From Actinomycetales bacterium (GTDB lineage: Bacteria > Actinomycetota > Actinomycetes > Actinomycetales > Beutenbergiaceae), in contig JAENWO010000211.1 in the NCBI GenBank assembly GCA_016649925.1, positions 1 to 5,150 on the forward strand: DNA of 5,150 bases, given 5' to 3'. A program made the translations under genes and the position numbers. The stretch's first letter is position 1; each line of letters begins with the position of its first letter. Positions 1-4,598 of the stretch are shown here, in pieces. Under the pieces are notes generated by a model that saw nothing but the letters and a program-made list of their open reading frames with translations, had not been told where the DNA came from and made no database searches.

Positions 1-122
1 CGGCAGTGTCCGCGTCGTCGGCAGTGTCCGCGTCGTCGGCAGTGTCCGCGTCGTCGGCAGTGTCCGCGTCGTCGGCAGTGTCCGCGTCGTCGGCAGTGTC
101 CGCGTCGTCGGCAGTGTCCGCC
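1..122. repeat. 18-bp tandem array inside nusG 5' end (six perfect copies plus a partial one)
   Basis: The 18-base unit CGGCAGTGTCCGCGTCGT begins at 1, 19, 37, 55, 73 and 91 without a mismatch, with a partial seventh copy from 109. On the minus strand it encodes the hexapeptide ADTADD. The unit is a multiple of three, so copy-number change keeps the frame. Perfect identity even at third codon positions points to recent expansion by slippage or unequal recombination. The array reaches the window edge, so its total length is unknown. Confidence 0.95.
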
Positions 123-307
123 GAGTCGGTGCTGTCGGCCGAGTCCGGGCTGTCCGCCGAGTCGGTGCTGTCGGCCGAGTCCGGGCTGTCCGCCGAGTCG
201 GTGCTGTCCGCCGAGTCCGTGCTGTCGGCCGAGTCCGGGCTGTCCGCACTCTCGACGGCGAGGTCGACCTCGGTCGTCTCATCCACGTCGCGGGTCTCTT
301 CAGACAC
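1..307 (-). CDS. nusG: Transcription termination/antitermination factor NusG, N-terminal part with acidic repeat extension (partial)
   Basis: The frame opens at a GTG at 307-305 and stays open to the window edge, giving 102 residues. It starts VSEETRDVDETTEV. Residues 21-62 are seven copies of the hexapeptide ADS(P/T)DS, and residues 63-98 are six copies of ADTADD, which continue off the edge. No NusG domain (NGN or KOW) is inside the window, so the name rests on position: it is the next gene, same strand, 68 bases after secE, the standard secE-nusG order. Actinobacterial NusG proteins are known for acidic N-terminal extensions ahead of the NGN domain. NusG binds RNA polymerase and modulates pausing and Rho-dependent termination. 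An AGG seven bases before the GTG is a modest ribosome site. The extension is very repetitive and should be disordered. Had the order been different, it would be called only an acidic repeat protein. Confidence 0.8.
   Translation of the reverse strand, partial: MSEETRDVDETTEVDLAVESADSPDSADSTDSADSTDSADSPDSADSTDSADSPDSADSTDSADTADDADTADDADTADDADTADDADTADDADTADDADTA
119..246. repeat. Degenerate 18-bp tandem array encoding ADS(P/T)DS
   Basis: About seven 18-base units follow the perfect array. On the minus strand they encode ADSPDS or ADSTDS. Copies differ at the Pro/Thr codon and at synonymous positions such as GCC/GCG, so this block looks older than the neighbouring perfect array. Ser and Asp alternate, giving a highly acidic, hydroxyl-rich tail. 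Confidence 0.9.
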
Positions 308-375
308 GTCCTGACCTGCTTTCCTGATGTGTAGTCATGCTGGGATGTTCGCACCACCCGGTACGAACGCGATGC

Positions 376-945
376 CTAGCTTCCGAACGTCCAGAGCACC
401 AGCTTGCCGAAGGCGAAGTCGAGCACGCCCACGTATGCCATCACCGCGAGAACGAAGACGAGCACGACGGCGACGTAGGTCAACAGCTCCGACCTCGTCG
501 GCCGCACGACCTTCTTCACCTCGGCGATGACCTGCCGAACGAAGATGGCGATCCGGGCGAAGAGTCCGCGCTTCTCCTCGCGCCTGCCCTTCGGCCTGGC
601 CGCGGGCTTGCCCTGCTTCGTCACGGACGTGCGGGGCTTGGTGCCCGACGGCGTCCCGGACCGCTGCGCACGAATGGTCGCCTTCGCACCCGCCGCAACC
701 GGCTCGGCGTCCGCCTCGAGGTCAGCGTCCCCGTCCAGAGCGTCCTCGTCCAAGGTGTCCTCGTCGAGAGCGTCCTCCTCGGAGTACTCCTCCTCGGCGG
801 CGTCAATGACGTCCTCACCAGCCTCGTCGGGCTGGCCGGGGCCGTCCGCGGGCAGCGCCTCCTCCGATGAGCTCTCGGGCTGCGTGGCGGGACCACGGTT
901 CACGCGGTCGGGCTCGCCCGACGTCGCGTTCGTGGAATCGCTCAC
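376..945 (-). CDS. secE: Preprotein translocase subunit SecE with acidic N-terminal extension
   Basis: SecE is the small essential subunit that clamps SecY in the SecYEG protein-export channel of the cytoplasmic membrane. The product is 189 aa. Residues 127-189 are the conserved SecE part: an amphipathic helix (RQVIAEVKKVVRPTRSELL) followed by one membrane helix at about 156-180, ending LVLWTFGS. The family minimum is about 60 residues, so most of this protein is extension: an acidic part (residues about 19-82, rich in EED and LDED) and then a basic linker (about 88-126, rich in K, R, P and T). Extensions are common in actinobacterial SecE. The GTG start at 945 has AGGG seven bases upstream. 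tRNA-Trp lies 47 bases upstream and presumed nusG 68 bases downstream on the same strand, the classical order, and co-transcription is likely. Confidence 0.95.
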   Translation of the reverse strand: MSDSTNATSGEPDRVNRGPATQPESSSEEALPADGPGQPDEAGEDVIDAAEEEYSEEDALDEDTLDEDALDGDADLEADAEPVAAGAKATIRAQRSGTPSGTKPRTSVTKQGKPAARPKGRREEKRGLFARIAIFVRQVIAEVKKVVRPTRSELLTYVAVVLVFVLAVMAYVGVLDFAFGKLVLWTFGS

Positions 946-992
946 AGTTGTTCCCTAACTCCCACCGGTGTTGTCTGTCATGGCCCGCTGTG

Positions 993-1065
993 CAGGGCAG
1001 GAGGGACTCGAACCCACAACCGCCGGTTTTGGAGACCGGTGCGCTACCAATTGCGCCACTGCCCT
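993..1065 (-). tRNA. trpT: tRNA-Trp (anticodon CCA)
   Basis: Read on the minus strand, this 73-nt region folds as a full cloverleaf. The acceptor stem pairs AGGGCAG (1065-1059) with CTGCCCT (1000-994), all seven pairs, with discriminator G at 993. The anticodon arm is CCGGT-CTCCAAA-ACCGG, giving anticodon CCA, which reads UGG. The T arm has GGGTTCGAGTCCC. The discriminator is followed by CA-C rather than CCA, so the CCA end must be added after transcription. A G discriminator is the usual identity base for bacterial tRNA-Trp. The gene lies immediately upstream of secE, as in many actinobacteria. Confidence 0.98.
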
Positions 1066-1100
1066 TCGCGGCTGCCGACGTCTGGGTGCCGGTCCCGAAC

Positions 1101-1106
1101 ACCCTA
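1101..1106 (-). promoter_or_regulatory. Candidate -10 element for tRNA-Trp/secE transcription
   Basis: The minus strand reads GAGTAGGGTG; TAGGGT fits the TANNNT form of actinobacterial -10 boxes. It would start transcription about 30 bases before the mature tRNA 5' end. No good -35 hexamer lies at 16-18 bases. A TTGACG on the same strand (1139-1134) is 27 bases away, too far to pair with this box, and 17 bases from it is only a poor TGCCCT. The location is likely, the exact box uncertain. Confidence 0.35.
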
Positions 1107-1164
1107 CTCGAGGGCACAGTCCAGCATGGCGGACGTCAACCACCACCGACGAGTGTACGGGAGG

Positions 1165-1180
1165 CGACCGCGTTCGGTCG
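1165..1180. promoter_or_regulatory. Inverted repeat CGACCG-cgtt-CGGTCG in the divergent promoter region
   Basis: Six-base arms separated by four bases lie in the 180-base region between divergent tRNA-Trp and the signalling operon. It could be an operator or a small hairpin. In GC-rich DNA an arm of this length can occur by chance. Confidence 0.3.
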
Positions 1181-1229
1181 AACCGGGTGCGCCTGCCCTG
1201 TCCGAGCACCCCCCGGAGCGGAACCGGGT
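1180..1229 (+). promoter_or_regulatory. Direct repeat GAACCGGGT upstream of the two-component operon
   Basis: The nonamer GAACCGGGT occurs at 1180-1188 and again at 1221-1229, 41 bases apart (close to four helical turns). The second copy ends five bases before the candidate -10. OmpR/PhoB-type regulators bind direct repeats, so this is a candidate autoregulatory site for the operon's own regulator. That assignment is inference. Confidence 0.35.
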
Positions 1230-1233
1230 AGGG

Positions 1234-1239
1234 GATACT
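1234..1239 (+). promoter_or_regulatory. -10 element placing transcription start at the ATG (leaderless mRNA)
   Basis: GATACT lies six bases before the ATG at 1246. At this distance the start of transcription falls on or next to the A of the ATG, the arrangement seen in leaderless actinobacterial genes. No Shine-Dalgarno sequence lies at normal spacing; the only purine run, AGGGG at 1230-1234, is 11 bases away and overlaps the -10. No convincing -35 box is visible. Confidence 0.5.
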
Positions 1240-1245
1240 GGGCCG

Positions 1246-1614
1246 ATGTCGAGCCGTTGGAGTCGGAGGTTTCCCGGTCCCCTGACCGTCGGGCTCATCG
1301 CGGTCCTCCTACTGATCGGCTCGGTCTCGACCTACGTCGGGATCACCGGTGGGAACGGCGAACGCCCGGTGGGTGACCCCGTCGACGTGAGTCTCTTCCC
1401 CGGCACGTCGGGCGCGGAGGAGAGCACCTCACCCGGGGAGTCCCGTCCGCCGTCGGAGTCGGAGTCTGAGACCGCTGCGAACGTCGAGCCGCTCCCTCCC
1501 GCCCCGGACGGCCGCGGGGGCGGCACCCACGACGACGACTGTGACGATGGTGACGGCGAGACCGATGGTGACGGCGAGACCGATGGTGACGGCGAGACCG
1601 ACGATGACGGCTGA
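1246..1614 (+). CDS. Small membrane-anchored protein with acidic Asp-Gly repeat tail, first gene of the two-component operon
   Basis: Unrecognised 122-aa protein. A basic start (MSSRWSRR) leads into one hydrophobic segment at residues about 12-33, which should anchor it with the C-terminus outside the cell. A Ser/Glu/Pro-rich linker (about 50-92) follows, then a strongly acidic end (96-122) with DGDGET repeated three times and a single Cys at residue 99. The Asp/Gly/Glu spacing resembles divalent-cation-binding loops, but no full EF-hand consensus is present, so metal binding is a guess. The start is chosen because the membrane segment follows directly and GATACT sits six bases upstream. The frame runs open further upstream to 1039, but that part crosses tRNA-Trp on the other strand. 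The 3' end overlaps the kinase gene, suggesting coupled translation and a shared role, perhaps as sensing partner. Confidence 0.7.
   Translation: MSSRWSRRFPGPLTVGLIAVLLLIGSVSTYVGITGGNGERPVGDPVDVSLFPGTSGAEESTSPGESRPPSESESETAANVEPLPPAPDGRGGGTHDDDCDDGDGETDGDGETDGDGETDDDG
1546..1599 (+). repeat. Three perfect 18-bp tandem copies at the small-protein/kinase junction
   Basis: GATGGTGACGGCGAGACC is repeated at 1546, 1564 and 1582 with no mismatch. In the small-protein frame it encodes the Asp-Gly-Asp-Gly-Glu-Thr tail. In the kinase frame each copy contributes an ATG (1547, 1565, 1583), giving MVTARP repeats and a series of possible starts ahead of the ATG at 1604. The period is 18 bases, as in the nusG array. 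Confidence 0.95.
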
Positions 1615-3181
1615 CGCCGGCCCGCCGGGCGCGGGCCTTCGCATGAGCGTGCGCACCCGGGTGCTCGCGGCTGTCATCGCGCTGACGACACTCGCTCTCG
1701 TGGTGGCGGGAGCGACGGCATACGGGCTGGAGCGAAGCCGACTGGACCAGCGCCTGGACGACTCCCTGGAACGCAGCGTCGAGGAGTTCCGCACACTCGC
1801 CAGGGACGGCGTCGACCCCAGCACGGGTGAGGCGTTCACCGACGTGCGTGAGCTCCTCAAGATCGCGCTGCAGCGCACCGTGCCCTCGCCCAACGAGGGC
1901 ATGTTCGCCCTCGTCGGGAGCGAGATCGCGTGGACATTGCCGACCACCGTCCGGCTGCGCCTGGAGGACGACGTCGACCTGGTCGCCGCCGTGGCCGACG
2001 CCAGTTCGCGCGCCTCGGCCACGATCCGGCGGGTGACGACCGAGACGGCGGACTACCGCGTGGTGGTCGTCCCGTTGACGACGACGCCGCCGGGTGAGGC
2101 GGGCGCCCTCGTGCTCGCCGTCGACCGGGGCGCGGAGCACGCCGCGCTCGCGGAGTCCTACCGCTCCTACGTGCTTGTCGCGCTCGGCGCGATCCTGGCG
2201 ATCGCCGTCGTCGGCTGGTTCACTGTCGGACGTCTGCTCGAGCCGATCAAGCTGCTGCGCTCCACCGCGCAGGAGATCTCGTCCTCGGACCTGTCCCGGC
2301 GCATCCCGGTGATGGGCAACGACGACCTGGCGGTGCTCACGGAAACGGTCAACGGGATGCTCGACCGGCTCGAGGAGTCGTTCACGTCCCAGCGCGAGCT
2401 GCTCGACGACGTCGGGCACGAGCTACGGACGCCGCTGACCATCGTCCGCGGGCACCTCGAGCTGATGGACCCCGCCGACCCGACCGACACCGCCGCGACG
2501 AAGGACCTCGCGCTCGACGAGGTGGACCGGATGAGCCTGCTGGTGGAGGATCTCGTCACGCTGGCCAAGGCCCGCCGGCCCGATTTCGTCATCCGGCGCC
2601 CCACTGACGTGGCGCTGCTTACCGACGAGGTGCTCACGAAGGCCGGTCCGCTCGGCGACCGGCGCTGGGTGCTGGACGAGCTCGCGGACGTCACCGTGGA
2701 GGTGGACCCCCAGCGCCTCACCCAGGCCCTGCTCCAGCTCGCATCCAACGCCGTCAAGTTCTCGGCAGCGGGCTCCACGGTGGCCCTCGGTAGTGCCGTG
2801 CGCGCCGGCGAGCTCTACCTGTGGGTCAGGGACGAGGGCGTCGGCATCGACGCGGCGAACCAGGACCGGGTCTTCGACCGCTTCGAGCGCCTCCAGCCGG
2901 GAGTCGAGGGCTCCGGTCTCGGGCTCACGATCGTCCGCTCGATCGCGGCCGCGCACCGGGGGAGGGTGGAGGTCGACTCCACCCTCGGCGACGGCACCAC
3001 GGTCCTTCTCATCCTCCCGATGACGGAGGACGACGACGCCGGTCGGGACGCAGACGAGCCGCTCCGTCCGGCGGTGGTCGCCAACGACGCCAAGACGCCC
3101 GACGGCGGCCGCCCGGGCCCGCACGCACGTGATGGCGAGGCCAGTCCCGCGCCGGAGCACACCCTCAAGGAGACCCCGTGA
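1604..3181 (+). CDS. HAMP-domain sensor histidine kinase (two-component system)
   Basis: Membrane kinase that autophosphorylates on His and passes the phosphate to the regulator encoded next. From ATG 1604 it has 525 aa: membrane helix 1 (about 20-40), an extracellular sensor region of about 150 residues, helix 2 (about 190-208), HAMP (about 209-262), and a dimerisation domain with GHELRTP, His272 being the phosphorylated residue. The HATPase domain shows the N box (Asn382), DEGVGI (410-415) and GSGLGL (436-441). All catalytic motifs are intact. The sensor region has no recognisable fold. A Pro/Asp-rich tail of about 50 residues (473-525) is unusual. The start is uncertain. ATG 1604 overlaps the upstream stop by 11 bases and has weak GGCGAG before it; GTG 1541 and ATG 1643, just before helix 1, are alternatives. 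It overlaps the regulator by 4 bases. The ligand cannot be told from sequence. Confidence 0.93.
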   Translation: MTADAGPPGAGLRMSVRTRVLAAVIALTTLALVVAGATAYGLERSRLDQRLDDSLERSVEEFRTLARDGVDPSTGEAFTDVRELLKIALQRTVPSPNEGMFALVGSEIAWTLPTTVRLRLEDDVDLVAAVADASSRASATIRRVTTETADYRVVVVPLTTTPPGEAGALVLAVDRGAEHAALAESYRSYVLVALGAILAIAVVGWFTVGRLLEPIKLLRSTAQEISSSDLSRRIPVMGNDDLAVLTETVNGMLDRLEESFTSQRELLDDVGHELRTPLTIVRGHLELMDPADPTDTAATKDLALDEVDRMSLLVEDLVTLAKARRPDFVIRRPTDVALLTDEVLTKAGPLGDRRWVLDELADVTVEVDPQRLTQALLQLASNAVKFSAAGSTVALGSAVRAGELYLWVRDEGVGIDAANQDRVFDRFERLQPGVEGSGLGLTIVRSIAAAHRGRVEVDSTLGDGTTVLLILPMTEDDDAGRDADEPLRPAVVANDAKTPDGGRPGPHARDGEASPAPEHTLKETP

Positions 3182-3837
3182 GCCAGATCCTGATCGCCGA
3201 GGACGAGGAGCGCATCTCCTCCTTCATCGCCAAGGGACTCCGGTCCGCGGGGTACTCCCCGACGACGGTGGGCACCGGCCGCGAGGCGATCGACCTGGCC
3301 AGCACGGGGGACTTCGACCTGCTCGTGCTGGACCTCGGCCTGCCCGACCGGGACGGGTTCACGGTGCTGCACCGGATCCGGGCGATGAACATCACGATGC
3401 CAGTGATCATCCTCACCGCCCGGAGCTCGGTCACCGACACGGTCGCCGGGCTGGAGAGCGGGGCCGACGACTACATGGCGAAGCCGTTCCGCTTCGAGGA
3501 GCTGCTCGCGCGGGTCCGGCTGCGGCTGCGCAGCGAGACCGGAGCGGCGGACCCGACCGTGCTGTCCCATGGCGACCTCTCGCTCGACCTGCGCACGAGG
3601 CGGGCCCGGGTGGAGAGCCGGGAGGTCGACCTGTCGGCCCGGGAGTTCACCCTGACCGAGACGTTCCTGCGCAATCCCGGCCAGGTCCTCAGCCGCGAAC
3701 AGCTACTCTCCCGCGTCTGGGGCTACGACTTCGACCCGAGCTCGAACGTCGTGGACGTCTACGTGCGCTACCTGCGCAAGAAGCTCGGCGCCCACCATTT
3801 CGAGACGGTGCGTGGGATGGGCTACCGCCTGGTCTGA
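3178..3837 (+). CDS. OmpR/PhoB-family response regulator transcription factor
   Basis: A DNA-binding regulator of 219 aa, activated by phosphoryl transfer from the kinase just upstream. The receiver domain (residues 1 to about 118) has the acidic pair Glu8-Asp9, phosphoacceptor Asp52 in LVLDLGLPDRDG, switch Thr80, and Lys102 in the KPF motif. The C-terminal winged-helix domain (about 128-219) carries the typical LSAREFTL, SREQLLSRVWG, VDVYVRYLRKKL and VRGMGYRL blocks. Length and residues are complete for the family. The GTG start lies inside GTGA, overlapping the kinase stop by 4 bases, so translation is coupled. Targets are unknown; the operon's own promoter and the convergent exported-protein genes are candidates because repeated motifs lie upstream of both. 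No pathway name (PhoP, MtrA, etc.) can be given from this evidence. Confidence 0.96.
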   Translation: MSQILIAEDEERISSFIAKGLRSAGYSPTTVGTGREAIDLASTGDFDLLVLDLGLPDRDGFTVLHRIRAMNITMPVIILTARSSVTDTVAGLESGADDYMAKPFRFEELLARVRLRLRSETGAADPTVLSHGDLSLDLRTRRARVESREVDLSAREFTLTETFLRNPGQVLSREQLLSRVWGYDFDPSSNVVDVYVRYLRKKLGAHHFETVRGMGYRLV

Positions 3838-3848
3838 TGCGGCGGCCC

Positions 3849-3874
3849 GCCCCGAGAGGGGCCGAGGGTCTCGG
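3849..3874 (+). other. Two small consecutive hairpins just after the response regulator stop
   Basis: GCCCC-GAGA-GGGGC (3849-3862) closes a GNRA-type tetraloop, and CCGAG-GGT-CTCGG (3862-3874) follows directly. They begin 11 bases after the regulator stop and precede the strong terminator hairpin. They may protect the mRNA 3' end or aid termination; they are short enough that chance cannot be excluded. Confidence 0.35.
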
Positions 3875-3888
3875 AGACGGCCGCGGAC

Positions 3889-3935
3889 AGCAGCGACGCC
3901 GGGCGGCACGCGTGGTGCCGCCCGGCGTCGCTGCT
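3889..3935. terminator. Strong GC-rich hairpin between convergent genes (bidirectional terminator)
   Basis: A perfect inverted repeat with 21-base arms and a 5-base loop (GCGTG); the core arm includes GACGCCGGGCGGCAC. It lies 51 bases after the response regulator stop on the plus strand and 29 bases after the exported-protein stop on the minus strand, so it can end both transcripts. No T-run follows on either strand, as is common for actinobacterial hairpins. Confidence 0.85.
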
Positions 3936-3964
3936 CCCGGCGAGGGTCCGCCCGGAGCGGTGGA

Positions 3965-4378
3965 TCAGTCGCCGGAGCCGGCCGAGGGGGCCGACGCGGC
4001 GCTCGCGGGCGAAGCGGGGCTCTGGGCCGAGACCGGGCTGGGCGCGGAGACCGGGCTGGGCGCGGAGACCGGGCTGACCGGGGAGGCCGCCGGGCTCACG
4101 GCGGAGATCGCGGTCACGGCCGTCACAGCGCTCCCGGCGTCGGTGGTCACAGGGTCGACGGCCGGGGTCGTCTGGGCCGGGGTCGTCTGGGCCGGGGTCG
4201 TCTGGGCCGGAGCCGCGGGCGAGGAGGCCGACGGGGTCGCCGACGAGCTGACCTCGTTGATGCTCACCCCGGGAGCCGTGGGGTCGTCGTTCACGTCAGC
4301 AGCGGCGGTGATCGCCCCACCGGCGACGCCGATCACGCCGAGGGCTCCGGTGACGATCCATGCGGTGCGCTTGTTCAT
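3965..4378 (-). CDS. Small exported Pro/Ala/Ser/Thr-rich repeat protein, paralogue A
   Basis: Unrecognised 137-aa protein, probably secreted or wall-associated. Residues 1-27 form a signal peptide: NKR, a hydrophobic core (WIVTGALGVIGVAGGA) and an Ala-rich end (AITAAA) with likely cleavage before Asp28. The mature part is low-complexity and should be extended or disordered: PAQTT repeated three times, a SAVTAVTAISAVS stretch, SAPSPV repeats, and the end SAPSAGSGD. It has no Cys, no lipobox and no LPXTG motif. The start is supported by AAGGAG six bases upstream of the ATG. It is a tandem paralogue of the next gene at 4599-4955, sharing the first 22 residues exactly, and converges on the regulator gene. 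It has its own upstream region with repeated CTCTCAT motifs, so separate regulation is likely. Function unknown. Confidence 0.82.
   Translation of the reverse strand: MNKRTAWIVTGALGVIGVAGGAITAAADVNDDPTAPGVSINEVSSSATPSASSPAAPAQTTPAQTTPAQTTPAVDPVTTDAGSAVTAVTAISAVSPAASPVSPVSAPSPVSAPSPVSAQSPASPASAASAPSAGSGD
4029..4076. repeat. 18-bp tandem repeat encoding SAPSPV in paralogue A
   Basis: GAGACCGGGCTGGGCGCG occurs at 4029 and 4047 without mismatch, with a 12-base partial copy at 4065. On the minus strand it encodes repeated Ser-Pro-Val-Ser-Ala-Pro. The frame is kept if copy number changes. Paralogue B has a different repeat here (PAVPVPAPAVPV). Confidence 0.9.
4160..4204. repeat. 15-bp tandem repeat encoding PAQTT in paralogue A
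   Basis: GGCCGGGGTCGTCTG is present in three perfect consecutive copies, giving the pentapeptide repeat PAQTT on the minus strand. Paralogue B lacks it, so it arose or was lost after the duplication. Confidence 0.92.
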
Positions 4379-4384
4379 GATCTT

Positions 4385-4390
4385 CTCCTT
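4385..4390 (-). promoter_or_regulatory. Ribosome binding site AAGGAG of paralogue A
   Basis: AAGGAG on the minus strand sits six bases before the ATG at 4378. This near-perfect Shine-Dalgarno match fixes the start. The paralogue's AAGGAG (4964-4969) is eight bases from its ATG. Confidence 0.85.
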
Positions 4391-4421
4391 CGTTCCTGAG
4401 CCGCCCCGCGGACGGGACGTC

Positions 4422-4493
4422 CTCTCATTGACAAGAAACAGGTTCCCGCCGCCACATGAGAGACGAAGGAGGCGAGGATGAGAGGTCTCTCAC
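4422..4493. promoter_or_regulatory. Cluster of CTCTCAT/ATGAGAG motifs upstream of paralogue A (candidate operator)
   Basis: The heptamer CTCTCAT lies at 4422-4428, and its complement ATGAGAG at 4456-4462 and 4478-4484. The last is part of a dyad TGAGAG-GT-CTCTCA (4479-4492). On the minus strand two CTCTCAT copies are 22 bases apart, two helical turns, a spacing compatible with an OmpR-type regulator binding one face. This lies 44-115 bases upstream of the paralogue A start, the normal place for a promoter and operator, and includes the AT-richest short patch nearby (4425-4443). No clear -10/-35 pair was found. Which protein binds is unknown. Confidence 0.45.
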
Positions 4494-4519
4494 CAACCAC
4501 GAGCCCGGGGACGGCCGCG

Positions 4520-4568
4520 GACAACACGACGCCGGGCGGCACGCGTTGTGCCGCCCGGCGTCGCTGTC
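4520..4568. terminator. Hairpin terminator after paralogue B, near-copy of the one after paralogue A
   Basis: The core (4527-4563) has perfect 16-base arms around the loop GCGTT, and outer GACA/TGTC can extend the stem across a small internal loop. It starts about 30 bases after the paralogue B stop on the minus strand. About 64 bases around it (4510-4573) nearly match 3876-3940. It separates paralogue B transcription from paralogue A and has no T-run. Confidence 0.8.
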
Positions 4569-4598
4569 CCCGGGTGAGGTGTCGCCAGGGTCGGTGGG

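Larger units (their letters stand above)
3876..4573. repeat. Direct repeats from a tandem gene-plus-terminator duplication
   Basis: Two matching blocks (3876-3940 and 4510-4573) carry the terminators. A second pair covers the gene starts (about 4322-4378 and 4899-4955), where only about three bases differ over some 57. The order hairpin - gene - hairpin - gene shows that a gene with its terminator was duplicated in tandem. The middle parts have diverged strongly and A has gained upstream sequence. Confidence 0.8.

Noticed and set aside
1..122. Possible CRISPR-like array at the left edge
   Set aside because: The 18-base units touch each other without spacers and stay in frame in an acidic coding region, so this is a coding tandem repeat.
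6..314. Plus-strand open frame of Ser/Ala/Val repeats
   Set aside because: It is the antisense shadow of the repeat region of presumed nusG; the minus-strand frame has a proper start and fits the conserved gene order.
867..1376. Plus-strand frames across secE start, tRNA-Trp and the divergent region
   Set aside because: They cross a complete tRNA gene on the other strand, have no ribosome site or family features, and only reflect the scarcity of stops in GC-rich DNA.
1343..2419. Long minus-strand frame opposite the kinase
   Set aside because: It encodes an Arg/His-rich product without domains and lies opposite a kinase with all motifs intact; it is a shadow.
4428..4433. TTGACA on the plus strand resembling a -35 box
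   Set aside because: No acceptable -10 box follows at 16-19 bases and no credible plus-strand gene lies downstream; it falls in the paralogue A upstream region.
4436..4446. GGAAC-type ECF sigma -35 box on the minus strand upstream of paralogue A
   Set aside because: The only matching CGTC lies about 22 bases further on, longer than the spacing such sigma factors use.
3129..4481. Long plus-strand frame across the regulator, terminator and paralogue A
   Set aside because: It reads the regulator in the wrong frame, runs through a perfect 21-base-arm terminator hairpin and is antisense to paralogue A; the product is Arg/Pro/Gly-rich with no domain.
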